A stretch of DNA of 64,000 nt, taken from assembly GCF_003286125.1 (NCBI RefSeq), contig NZ_QMED01000024.1, forward strand, positions 19,697 to 83,696, written 5' to 3'. This document shows, piece after piece, positions 28,636 to 37,353 of the stretch. How positions within the stretch are numbered: the first letter of the stretch is position 1; the number at the start of each line of letters is the position of its first letter. The position numbers and the translations under genes are program-made. The notes beneath the pieces were generated by a model. It was not told where the DNA came from. It made no database searches and saw only the letters and a program-made list of their open reading frames with translations. This DNA is from Algibacillus agarilyticus. Lineage in GTDB: Bacteria > Pseudomonadota > Gammaproteobacteria > Enterobacterales > Alteromonadaceae.

Positions 28636-30060
28636 ATGCACATATTCACATTTATCACTATTTTAATTCTGTTTCTGTTTGTCGGTTTTTTAGCATCAAA
28701 ACAAAGCAATAATAATGCGAGTGACTACATACTCGCGAATAGAAATGTATCATCTCTGTTAACGGCGCTTTCTGCGGCTGCCAGTAAATACAGTGGTTAT
28801 ATGTTTATTGGCCTCATTGGTTATATTTATACTTATGGCCTATCGGCTATCTGGATCATAGTCGGTTTCATTCTTGGGGATTTGATAGCCTGGTTGTTTG
28901 TTGCTCACAAAATAAGCCATATAACAACTCAAACATCGGCAATTAGTTTTGCGAGTTTACTAAGTCGAGGTGATGGTGAAGAATATACTCAGTTAAAAAA
29001 ATTAATTGCCGGTATTTCACTATTATTTTTAACCGTATATGCAGCAGCACAGCTGAGTGCCGCAGGTAAAACACTTTACGCCATATTTGATTGGTCTGTT
29101 GATATGGGCACAACTTTAGGCGCGGTGCTAGTCCTAGCCTATTGCTTCAAAGGCGGTTTACGTGCCTCGATTTGGACCGATGCACTCCAAGCTATCATCA
29201 TGCTTATCGCCCTATTTTTAATCGCCTATCAGGTGTTAGACATCACCAATGGCTTACAAGGTTTCTTGCAAAATTTAAACACACACACACCTGCACACTT
29301 AGATTGGGGAATAGTCAGATTTGGTAGCATCGAAGCCGTCTGCTTGTTTGCCCTCGGTTGGATCTTTAATGGAATAGGCACACTTGGGCAGCCTCACATC
29401 ATGGTGCGTTTGATGGCTCTATCCCCAACGGCTAACCTTAAGCATACCACTGTCTATTACTTTACTTGGAGTTTAAGTTTTGTATGCTTAATTTTGTTTA
29501 CAGGTTTAAGTGCTCGACTATTTATTGATCCGGCAGCGATCACCGATACCGAACTGGCTCTACCGCTATTAGCACAAAAAATATTACCTGAAGTTACCAT
29601 CGGCATTGTGATCGCCGGTATTTTTGCATCCATTTTATCTACCGCTGATTCGCAAATCCTCAGTTGCGCTACCGTACTCAGCGAAGACTTCTCACTTTCA
29701 AAAAGTCAAGCTGCACGTCGCATTGCAACGTTAACGATGGTGAGCATTGCGTTATTAATCGCTTTATTTGCATTAAGCAATGTATTTAATTTAGTCATAT
29801 TTGCTTGGTCAGCGCTTGCTAGCGGTTTAGCACCTTTAGTTATTATTATGGCGCTGGACAAACGCCCATCAGAAAAAACCGCCATTTTCATGTTATTAAT
29901 TGGGTTTAGCGCTGGTTTAGTTTGGCGATATGTGGGATTAAATTCGATTATTTATGAAGCATTTTCCGGCATTACTAGTGGGTTAATCGTTTATCTCGTC
30001 AATCATTACTATTCATTACTTCGATCATCTAATACCCATAAATTGAAGCTTAATAAATAA
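28636..30060 (+). CDS. sodium:solute symporter (SSS family)
   Basis: 474 residues with about 12-13 hydrophobic segments, no signal peptide other than the first helix. Family motifs are GRxxx-like ASDYILANRNVSSLLTALSAAASKYSGYMFIG, the central GGLRASIWTDALQA and GIFASILSTADSQILSCAT, all characteristic of SSS transporters (PutP/SGLT). Solute unknown; PutP-like proline transport is possible. The upstream 600-bp gap to the divergent AraC gene contains a MITE-like element. Confidence 0.88.
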   Translation: MHIFTFITILILFLFVGFLASKQSNNNASDYILANRNVSSLLTALSAAASKYSGYMFIGLIGYIYTYGLSAIWIIVGFILGDLIAWLFVAHKISHITTQTSAISFASLLSRGDGEEYTQLKKLIAGISLLFLTVYAAAQLSAAGKTLYAIFDWSVDMGTTLGAVLVLAYCFKGGLRASIWTDALQAIIMLIALFLIAYQVLDITNGLQGFLQNLNTHTPAHLDWGIVRFGSIEAVCLFALGWIFNGIGTLGQPHIMVRLMALSPTANLKHTTVYYFTWSLSFVCLILFTGLSARLFIDPAAITDTELALPLLAQKILPEVTIGIVIAGIFASILSTADSQILSCATVLSEDFSLSKSQAARRIATLTMVSIALLIALFALSNVFNLVIFAWSALASGLAPLVIIMALDKRPSEKTAIFMLLIGFSAGLVWRYVGLNSIIYEAFSGITSGLIVYLVNHYYSLLRSSNTHKLKLNK

Positions 30061-30095
30061 AAAAGCGCTTGTAATATATCAACTACAAACGCTTT
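30056..30095 (-). terminator. intrinsic terminator downstream of cytochrome c gene
   Basis: Arms AAAGCGCTTGTA and TACAAACGCTTT with one mismatch; read on the minus strand the stem is followed by a T-run, placing it at the end of the cytochrome c transcript. Confidence 0.6.
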
Positions 30096-30145
30096 GAAAT
30101 GTGGGATAACCACCTAGGGCTTGCCCTACCAATATGTCAGTCTAT

Positions 30146-30457
30146 TTATTTTAACGAGGCAAAATAAGCCGCAACATTAGCAACGTCTTCATCAGAAAGT
30201 GCAGCAGCCATGCCAGCCATAATACCGGCTTGTGTACCGGTGCGCTCACCCGCTTTATAAGCTTTTAAAGCAGAGACTAAATACGCTTCGTTTTGTCCTG
30301 CTAAATTAGGGTAAGTGGGGATTAAGGCTTTGCCATCCATACCGTGGCAACCTGCACACATAACCGATTTAGCTTTACCCGCATCGATATTAGCTGCAAA
30401 AGCAGAAACCGAAAATAAAGCACTCAATACCGTACTAACTAAAACTAATTTTTTCAT
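30146..30457 (-). CDS. small class I cytochrome c
   Basis: 103 residues: a signal peptide ([17 protein letters not shown]) of about 21 residues, then a single haem-c motif CAGCHGMDG (about residue 34) and a late [23 protein letters not shown] with a candidate Met ligand. The length and NIDAGKAKS start are those of small periplasmic cytochrome c4/c5-like electron carriers. Alone in its transcription unit between the symporter and dnaJ. Redox partner unknown. Confidence 0.92.
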   Translation of the reverse strand: MKKLVLVSTVLSALFSVSAFAANIDAGKAKSVMCAGCHGMDGKALIPTYPNLAGQNEAYLVSALKAYKAGERTGTQAGIMAGMAAALSDEDVANVAAYFASLK

Positions 30458-30576
30458 TCTATACTCCGGATTAAAACGAAAGACAATAATAGACTTCTTC
30501 TGCTTTCATTATAACGTTAAATCGATAAGGGTAAATAAACTCGAATTAAATCATGAGAATAAATAACGCATTTATT

Positions 30577-30609
30577 AAAAAAGCCCACTTAACTAACATT
30601 AAGTGGGCT
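30577..30609 (-). terminator. intrinsic terminator of dnaJ
   Basis: Eleven-base arms AGCCCACTTAA (30582-30592) and TTAAGTGGGCT (30599-30609). On the minus strand a run of six T follows, directly downstream of dnaJ. Confidence 0.85.
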
Positions 30610-30644
30610 CATATATTAAAAATTTGATTTTTTAGTTACTAAGC

Positions 30645-31778
30645 TTATTTAGCTAAATCATCAAAGAAGCGCTTAACACCATCAAAGAAGCCTTGTTCTT
30701 TTGGTTTATGCTTGCTGGTTGTTGCTTCACCAAGCTGTTCTAAAAGTTCTTTTTGTGAATCCGTTAAGTTTACAGGCGTTTCAATAACAACACGACAAAT
30801 CAAATCACCAACGGCACCGCCTCTGACTGATTTAACGCCTTTACCGCGCATTCTAAACATACGACCGGTTTGTGTTTCAGCCGGTATTTTAAGCTTAACT
30901 TTTCCATCTAATGTTGGTACTTCGATTTCACCACCTAAAGCCGCAACCGTAAAGCCGATCGGTACTTCGCAATGTAAATTACTTTCATCACGTTGGAAAA
31001 TACGATGCTCACGTACATTAACTTGGACATATAAATCACCAGCGGGTGCACCAAACTGCCCTGCTTCACCTTCACTGGCTAAGCGAATTCTATCGCCCGT
31101 ATCAACACCGGCTGGTACTTTAACTGAAAGCGTTTTACTTTTTTGTACACGGCCTTGACCAGAACAAGGTTTACAAGGGTCTTTAATAATTTTACCCGTA
31201 CCATGACACGTAGGACAAGCTTGCTGAACAGCAAAAAAGCCCTGACGCATTTGCACTTGACCTTGACCATGACAAGTACCACAGGTTTGCGCTTGCGTGC
31301 CTTTTTTAGCACCACTACCCGAACAAGGATCACACGAAACCCAAGTTGGCACTTTAATTTCGACCGATTTACCTTTAACCGCTTCTTCTAAAGACAAGTC
31401 TAAATTATATCGAAGATCGGCACCGCGTTGCGCTCTAGATTGTCTTCCGCCACGACCACCGCCGCCGCCAAATAAATCACCAAAAGCGTCACCAAATATA
31501 TCGCCAAAGTCTTGAGCACCGCCGCCACCGCCGCCAAATCCACCTTGCTGAGGGTCGATACCCGCATGGCCATATTGATCGTAACGCGCGCGCATATTAT
31601 CGTCAGTTAAGACTTCATAAGCATCTTTAACTTCTTTAAACTTAACTTCTAAATCTTTGTCGCCTTGAGTACGATCCGGGTGATACTTCATTGCAAGACG
31701 TTTATACGCCTTTTTAATATCGCGTTCGCTGGCATCTTTCGCCACGCCTAAAACTTCATATAGATCCCGTTTCGACAT
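30645..31778 (-). CDS. dnaJ: chaperone DnaJ
   Basis: 377 residues: J domain with HPD (His33-Pro34-Asp35), a Gly-rich linker of about residues 75-110, four zinc-finger CxxCxGxG motifs ([32 protein letters not shown]) and the C-terminal substrate-binding part. It stimulates DnaK ATPase and delivers substrates. It lies 226 bp downstream of dnaK; the gap contains a dnaK terminator hairpin and a long inverted repeat, so dnaJ may be partly uncoupled from dnaK. Confidence 0.97.
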   Translation of the reverse strand: MSKRDLYEVLGVAKDASERDIKKAYKRLAMKYHPDRTQGDKDLEVKFKEVKDAYEVLTDDNMRARYDQYGHAGIDPQQGGFGGGGGGAQDFGDIFGDAFGDLFGGGGGRGGRQSRAQRGADLRYNLDLSLEEAVKGKSVEIKVPTWVSCDPCSGSGAKKGTQAQTCGTCHGQGQVQMRQGFFAVQQACPTCHGTGKIIKDPCKPCSGQGRVQKSKTLSVKVPAGVDTGDRIRLASEGEAGQFGAPAGDLYVQVNVREHRIFQRDESNLHCEVPIGFTVAALGGEIEVPTLDGKVKLKIPAETQTGRMFRMRGKGVKSVRGGAVGDLICRVVIETPVNLTDSQKELLEQLGEATTSKHKPKEQGFFDGVKRFFDDLAK

Positions 31779-31868
31779 TTTTCTACTCTATTCTATAACT
31801 TAAATTGATCGGCTAAATAAACCATTTAACGATAAACATATATGACTAAATGGTTTATCCACTACTTA

Positions 31869-31936
31869 TTTTTTACTTTATATTTTGGTTTTTACGACGA
31901 ATATCGAGAGGATTCAATAAAATATAAAGTAAAAAA
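31869..31936. repeat. perfect 18-bp inverted repeat between dnaK and dnaJ
   Basis: TTTTTTACTTTATATTTT (31869-31886) is the exact reverse complement of 31919-31936, across a 32-base loop. It lies next to, and separate from, the dnaK terminator hairpin. As RNA it would form a long AU-rich stem in the dnaK-dnaJ spacer. Confidence 0.8.
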
Positions 31937-31951
31937 CAAATGGCTAATCGT

Positions 31952-31986
31952 AAAAAACGGGCGGCTATAAATAGCTCACCCGTTTT
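31952..31986 (-). terminator. hairpin terminator downstream of dnaK
   Basis: Outer arms AAAACGGG and CCCGTTTT with an inner GCTAT/ATAGC pair; on the minus strand a run of T follows. It may attenuate rather than fully stop transcription into dnaJ. Confidence 0.7.
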
Positions 31987-32004
31987 ATTTAAATAACGTT
32001 TACG

Positions 32005-33927
32005 TTATTTATCTTCTTTAACTTCTTCAAACTCAGCATCAACAACATCGTCAGCCGGATTAGCTTGAGTAGGCTCAGCACCTTCTGGCGCTGCGCCGCC
32101 TTCAGCTTGCGCTTTAGCTTGAGCAATTTCCATTAATTTAGCAGAAGCCGTGATAAGCGCTTGAGATTTTTCTTCAATCACGTCTTTATCGTCGCCTTTA
32201 ATCGCTGTTTTTAATTCAGCTATCGCCGCATCAATCGCTTCTTTATCATTAGCCGCTAATTCTTCGCCCGCTTCTTCAACTTGCTTGTTAGTAGCATGAA
32301 CAAGGCCGTCAGCTTGGTTACGCGCTTGAATTAATTGTTCAAATTTCTCATCTTCATCCGCATTTGCTTCAGCGTCACGTACCATTTGTTCAACTTCTTC
32401 ATCACTTAAACCAGAAGAGGCTTTAATGGTGATTTTTTGCTCTGTACCCGTGTCTTTATCTTTAGCTGATACATGTAAAATACCATCAGCATCAATATCA
32501 AACGTAACTTCAATTTGTGGCGTACCACGCATTGCAGGGCGAATACCTTCAAGGTTAAATTGACCAAGTGATTTATTTAAGCTTGCTTGCTTACGCTCAC
32601 CTTGAACAACATGAACCGTAACCGCTGATTGATTATCTTCAGCCGTTGAGAATGTTTGTGATTTCTTAGTTGGGATACTGGTGTTTTTCTCGATAACCGC
32701 AGTCATCACACCACCCATTGTTTCAATACCTAATGACAATGGCGTCACATCAAGTAATAAAACGTCAGTTACGTCACCAGAAAGAACACCACCTTGAATA
32801 GCAGCACCGGCAGCAACCGCTTCATCTGGGTTTACATCTTTACGAGGTTCTTTACCAAAGAACTCAGTAACCGCTTTTTGAACCATTGGCATACGTGTTT
32901 GACCACCAACCAAGATAACATCGTTAATATCGCTTACTGATAAATCAGCATCGGCTAACGCTTGTTTTAATGGCGCTAATGATTTTTTAACTAAATCTTC
33001 AACTAATGATTCTAACTTGCTACGTGTTACTTTAAGGTTTAAATGTTTAGGACCTGAAGCATCAGCCGTAATATACGGTAAGTTAATATCAGTTTGTTGT
33101 GCTGAAGATAATTCACATTTAGCTTTTTCTGCTGCTTCTTTTAAGCGTTGCATGGCTAAAGGATCTTTACGTAAATCAAAACCTTGGTCGTTTTTGAACT
33201 CTTCTACTAAATAATTAATTAAGCGGTTATCGAAATCTTCACCACCTAAGTGAGTGTCACCGTTAGTCGCTAATACTTCAAATGAATGCTCGCCATCAAC
33301 TTCATCAATTTCAATAATTGAGATATCGAATGTACCACCACCTAAATCGTATACCGCAACAACGCTTTCGCCGCCTTTTTTATCCATGCCGTAAGCAAGA
33401 GCAGCCGCAGTCGGTTCGTTGATAATACGTTTAACATCTAAACCAGCAATACGACCCGCATCTTTAGTTGCTTGACGTTGTGAATCATTAAAGTAAGCAG
33501 GAACCGTAATAACCGCACCTGTTACTTCTTCACCTAAATAATCTTCAGCGGTTTTTTTCATCTTTTTCAAGATTTCAGCAGAAATTTGTGGTGGAGCGAT
33601 TTTTTCGTTCTTAACCGAAACCCATGCATCACCGTTATCCGCTTTTGTAATTTCAAAAGGCATGATCCCGATATCGCGCTGAACTTCTTTATCGTCAAAA
33701 CGACGACCGATTAAACGTTTGATTGCAAATAACGTATTTTGTGGATTTGTAATTGCTTGACGCTTAGCCGGTTGACCGACTAATGTTTCGCCTTCTGCTG
33801 TATAAGCAATGATCGACGGGGTTGTGCGATCGCCTTCAGCATTTTCTAAAATTTTTGGTTTGTCGCCATCTAAAACAGCAACACATGAATTTGTTGTACC
33901 TAAATCGATACCAATGATTTTACCCAT
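32005..33927 (-). CDS. dnaK: molecular chaperone DnaK
   Basis: 640 residues from the ATG at 33927 ([14 protein letters not shown]), preceded by GAGG at 9 bp; the open frame extends five codons further but not with the known N-terminus. Both ATPase phosphate motifs ([25 protein letters not shown]), the ADP-binding [10 protein letters not shown]-like [11 protein letters not shown], the linker [13 protein letters not shown] and the C-terminal EEVKEDK are present. It is the main Hsp70. A sigma32-type promoter lies about 155 bp upstream. Confidence 0.98.
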   Translation of the reverse strand: MGKIIGIDLGTTNSCVAVLDGDKPKILENAEGDRTTPSIIAYTAEGETLVGQPAKRQAITNPQNTLFAIKRLIGRRFDDKEVQRDIGIMPFEITKADNGDAWVSVKNEKIAPPQISAEILKKMKKTAEDYLGEEVTGAVITVPAYFNDSQRQATKDAGRIAGLDVKRIINEPTAAALAYGMDKKGGESVVAVYDLGGGTFDISIIEIDEVDGEHSFEVLATNGDTHLGGEDFDNRLINYLVEEFKNDQGFDLRKDPLAMQRLKEAAEKAKCELSSAQQTDINLPYITADASGPKHLNLKVTRSKLESLVEDLVKKSLAPLKQALADADLSVSDINDVILVGGQTRMPMVQKAVTEFFGKEPRKDVNPDEAVAAGAAIQGGVLSGDVTDVLLLDVTPLSLGIETMGGVMTAVIEKNTSIPTKKSQTFSTAEDNQSAVTVHVVQGERKQASLNKSLGQFNLEGIRPAMRGTPQIEVTFDIDADGILHVSAKDKDTGTEQKITIKASSGLSDEEVEQMVRDAEANADEDEKFEQLIQARNQADGLVHATNKQVEEAGEELAANDKEAIDAAIAELKTAIKGDDKDVIEEKSQALITASAKLMEIAQAKAQAEGGAAPEGAEPTQANPADDVVDAEFEEVKEDK

Positions 33928-34082
33928 TTGGAAAAACCTCAACTTTAATATTTAAATTGGAAATAATTACTTGCTTTATAAGTAGGGTCTTTATTAAAAC
34001 TTTCAACCGTTACTGATAAAAAATTGTTTATAGCGCATACATTTCGTTTTTAAATGAACGCAATCATGTGCTCTTGAAAGCT

Positions 34083-34109
34083 ATATGGGGGAGTTAAAGA
34101 CTTTTTCAA
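34083..34109 (-). promoter_or_regulatory. sigma32 (heat-shock) promoter of dnaK
   Basis: On the minus strand TTGAAA (34109-34104), a 13-base spacer and CCCCATAT (34090-34083) match the sigma32 consensus (CTTGAAA, 13-15 bases, CCCCATNT). It lies about 155 bp upstream of the dnaK ATG. Confidence 0.82.
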
Positions 34110-34226
34110 TTATAAATTTATAAAAGATCGTAATTAATTACATTTATCAGTATTACCGCGGCAGGAGTCAGGTTGGAAAATAGACTCAAGTCACTTCAAC
34201 AAGCTTGTTCAGAGCTCTTGAGTATA

Positions 34227-34264
34227 TAAAAAAGGCCACTAAACATGATATTTAGCAGCCTTAT
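34227..34264 (-). terminator. intrinsic terminator of the TonB receptor gene
   Basis: Interrupted arms AAGGC..CTAAA and TTTAG..GCCTT with a seven-base loop; a T-run follows on the minus strand, right after the receptor's stop. Confidence 0.75.
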
Positions 34265-34306
34265 TAAACAACATTAGGCAAGATGCCCTCATAAACGTTA
34301 GCTTAT

Positions 34307-37249
34307 TTAAAAGCTATAACGAGCGCCAACAACATAGCGAGGTCCATATTGGCGAGCAAATAAGAATTGCTCTTCATATCGACCATAACCTTGCTCGGTT
34401 TCATTCGTTAAGTTAACGCCATCTAAAGAAACCGTGAGGTTGTCAGTTACATCATAATTAACGCTCATGTCTAGCTGACCAAATTCACGATGATATTGTG
34501 GCGGGTTTTCAGCGGAACCTTGCGATTGGCCTACGCCAATTAAATAACTGTCACGCCAAGAATAAGTGACTTTAACCGATAAGCCATCCTTCTCGTAAAA
34601 ACCTTGCAAGTTCATTGAATCGCTCAAGCCGACCAAAGGCGTTTGAATGGCTTCAACATCATCATTGTCATATTCATTGTCACTTTGAATAATGGTTGCG
34701 TTAAAAGCAGCTCCGTATCCAGAGTTTCCAAACATATGCTGGATAGCAAACTCAATCCCTCGGCTACCTAAATCAGTATCGTAATTTAACGGTTTGGTTA
34801 CGAGCCAAATTAAACCTGGATCATCCGAACTTTGACTAATTGTCGTGCCATCAGCGTCGGCACCACCGTTATCCAAAATCTGCTGATATATTTCGCCAAT
34901 TTCGGGGGAGTAACTAGGATTACCTTGTGCAGCTCGAATATCGGCAATCGCTTGCTCTGCTCTTGGCCCCGCAAGAGGGTCGTTTAAGCCATCAACCACA
35001 ACATCTGTTTTTAAGTCGGCGATCCACCCGGCAACGGACTTATCAAAAATACCTAATGTAATCGAGCTCGCTTCGTCATAGTAATATTCAAAAGAAAAAT
35101 CGATCGTGGTTGCTTCAAATGGTTGTAAGTTAGGGTTTCCCGATGAACCATTACGCGAGCCAGGCTTTGGTCTTGCGCTTAACGATTGTGAACCTCTTAA
35201 AGCACCAAGTGGTGCACGTGTTATTGATTTACCCGCAGAGAAACGAGCTATAAACTCGTCACTTAACTCAACTTTAAAATCGAGCGTCGGCAAAGTAACC
35301 TGATGCTCCCCCGGCACAGCATAAGTGTCATTTGAGTCTATATAAGTTAAATTCCACTCGGTTGGGTTCACCCATTGCACACTGCTAGGAATATCTTGAT
35401 TAATAAAGCTCGATACTTCAGTTTTTTCATGACGCACCCCCACATTTAAATCAGCAGGAAAGTCACCAATATCAAACTGCATTGCCGCTTGTAAATAAAT
35501 ACTATTGGTTACCTCTTCTAACTGATCTGAACTTTTATTGCCATTATTGGGGTTGGCATCAAAATCATCACCAAAATAAGCAGCAGAGCGCGTTAACGCC
35601 TCATCAAAATTGTAATCATAATAATAATTTGTGGTTAAGTTACTGCCACCGCCAGCCAGCTCATCTAAAAAGTCACCGGTTTCTACACGAGTAAACATAC
35701 TGTCAGGAAATATAGCTTGGTTATCGCAATAACATACAGGGCCTTGCTGACCAGAACTCGCATTATTAGCCGACAAGTTTTGTTTAGTCTGTGCTAGGCC
35801 AAATTTGATATTAGCTAAAATACCATCATCTTGATTAACCCATTCGGAATGCAATTGCAGCTGCTGAACTTCAGATATACCCGCATTACGATTAAATTCA
35901 GCAAACAGAAGGTCAAAATCATTAGGAGCAGCCTCTGATGCGCCATCAGGCCAGAAAAGTTCAAACTGTGGCACTTCTCCGGTAGAGTAATCATAATTTT
36001 TAGACACCAGATTATTAGGTGCAATAATGATAAACGGTGAGCTTTGGCTGCCACTGTCTGCACCATTATCAATTTCATTTGAAGAATCATGATAATCGAG
36101 TTCAACATGCAATGCGTCTGTCACTTGCCAATCTAAATTAATACCAACAGATTCGGCTTCTACTTTAGTTGTCCCTTTGCGTGCAGTATGGGCGTAATCA
36201 TTATTGGATTCATTAAATTTAATTGCCGTACCGCGTTCATCCAATTCGTATGATTTGATATTGCCGCCAAAGTTAAACCACACGCCAAATGATAAACTTT
36301 CATCCGCTAATTCAGCTTGCGTTGTGGTGTAATCTAATGTGGCCGTGAAGTCTTCAGTTGGTGCATACTGTAAGGTAAGTTGTCCATTGTTTCTAACTTT
36401 TTCAATGTTGCTTTTACCATATCCTAGATTTCGCGGTAAAAATGAGTGTCCAGCTTTTATCGTATTACCGTCGTCGTCAAGTGTGTCGGGACGCATATCA
36501 ATAGCATCAAGACCGGTTGCATCACCTAACCCCTGATCCATTTGCCAACCATCAATTGACGCACCTTGCCTTTGAAAATGACGAGTTTGATGCGAAAGCG
36601 ATAAAGCGACACCAAACTTACCATCAGCAAATGTATTACTATACAATGCCGCTAACTCAGGTGTAATGTTGTCACCTGTATCGACTGACGAATCAATGAT
36701 CCCTTTGGCAGAAACAGAATATTTTAAGCCATCATTTTCAAGCGGTTTAAGGGTTTTAATATTAACAACCGCACCTAAACCACCACTGGGGTTTTCAGCA
36801 CGTGCTGTTTTATATAGCTCTAAAGAGCTGACGCCATCAGAAGCTAAGTTTTCTAATTTATACGAACGACTAAACCCGGTACCCGGCATCTGGCGGTTAT
36901 TAAGTGTAACCAAGTTAAAATCGGGACCAAAACCACGAACAGTTATTTCGCTACCTTCACCGTTTGAGCGACTAATCGAAACACCCGTAATTCGACCTAA
37001 CGATTCAGCTAGGTTAGTATCCGGGAATTTCCCCATCTCTTCTGCTGAAATCGCATCAACGACCCCAGTACTGCCTCGTTTAATATCACGTGCTTTCATT
37101 AAGCTACCGCGAATACCCGATACTTCAATAACTTCAACTTCATCTTCTATATCAGCTTCTGCCATCGTGATCGGTGTTATAAAGGCAGAACCCAGTAATA
37201 TTGATAATGAAGTCGCTAATTTTTTCTTTTTAAAGTGAGTTAGTTTCAT
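34307..37249 (-). CDS. TonB-dependent receptor (glycan-type, large)
   Basis: 980 residues starting at the ATG at 37249, six bases after AGAGG; an extra GTG in frame is ignored. There is a signal peptide (ATSLSILLGSAFITPITMA). The plug begins IEVIEVSG-like VEVIEVSGIRGSLMKARDIK and shows DTNLAESLGRITGVSI and ITVRGFGPDFNLVTLNNRQMPG, the pattern of the Caulobacter-type TonB receptors (TIGR01782) that import oligosaccharides. The barrel ends GPRYVVGARYSF with terminal Phe. It lies 105 bp downstream of the GH16 gene on the same strand and is the probable importer of glucan fragments released by that enzyme. Confidence 0.93.
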   Translation of the reverse strand: MKLTHFKKKKLATSLSILLGSAFITPITMAEADIEDEVEVIEVSGIRGSLMKARDIKRGSTGVVDAISAEEMGKFPDTNLAESLGRITGVSISRSNGEGSEITVRGFGPDFNLVTLNNRQMPGTGFSRSYKLENLASDGVSSLELYKTARAENPSGGLGAVVNIKTLKPLENDGLKYSVSAKGIIDSSVDTGDNITPELAALYSNTFADGKFGVALSLSHQTRHFQRQGASIDGWQMDQGLGDATGLDAIDMRPDTLDDDGNTIKAGHSFLPRNLGYGKSNIEKVRNNGQLTLQYAPTEDFTATLDYTTTQAELADESLSFGVWFNFGGNIKSYELDERGTAIKFNESNNDYAHTARKGTTKVEAESVGINLDWQVTDALHVELDYHDSSNEIDNGADSGSQSSPFIIIAPNNLVSKNYDYSTGEVPQFELFWPDGASEAAPNDFDLLFAEFNRNAGISEVQQLQLHSEWVNQDDGILANIKFGLAQTKQNLSANNASSGQQGPVCYCDNQAIFPDSMFTRVETGDFLDELAGGGSNLTTNYYYDYNFDEALTRSAAYFGDDFDANPNNGNKSSDQLEEVTNSIYLQAAMQFDIGDFPADLNVGVRHEKTEVSSFINQDIPSSVQWVNPTEWNLTYIDSNDTYAVPGEHQVTLPTLDFKVELSDEFIARFSAGKSITRAPLGALRGSQSLSARPKPGSRNGSSGNPNLQPFEATTIDFSFEYYYDEASSITLGIFDKSVAGWIADLKTDVVVDGLNDPLAGPRAEQAIADIRAAQGNPSYSPEIGEIYQQILDNGGADADGTTISQSSDDPGLIWLVTKPLNYDTDLGSRGIEFAIQHMFGNSGYGAAFNATIIQSDNEYDNDDVEAIQTPLVGLSDSMNLQGFYEKDGLSVKVTYSWRDSYLIGVGQSQGSAENPPQYHREFGQLDMSVNYDVTDNLTVSLDGVNLTNETEQGYGRYEEQFLFARQYGPRYVVGARYSF

Positions 37250-37353
37250 CACAGACCTCTAAAAATGTCTAAGTATAAAAGGGCTTATGAGTGCATAAAC
37301 AGATAAACATAAGCCAATAATTCAAATTTTACGTGCGTTGAAGTTCGATTAAT

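Noticed and set aside
30712-31158. 148-residue plus-strand frame
   Set aside because: Antisense to dnaJ; low-complexity Ser/Pro/Thr composition typical of a shadow frame.
36666-37238. 190-residue plus-strand open frame
   Set aside because: Lies wholly antisense to the plug part of the TonB receptor gene, whose motifs are clear. The antisense frame has no domain or good ribosome site.
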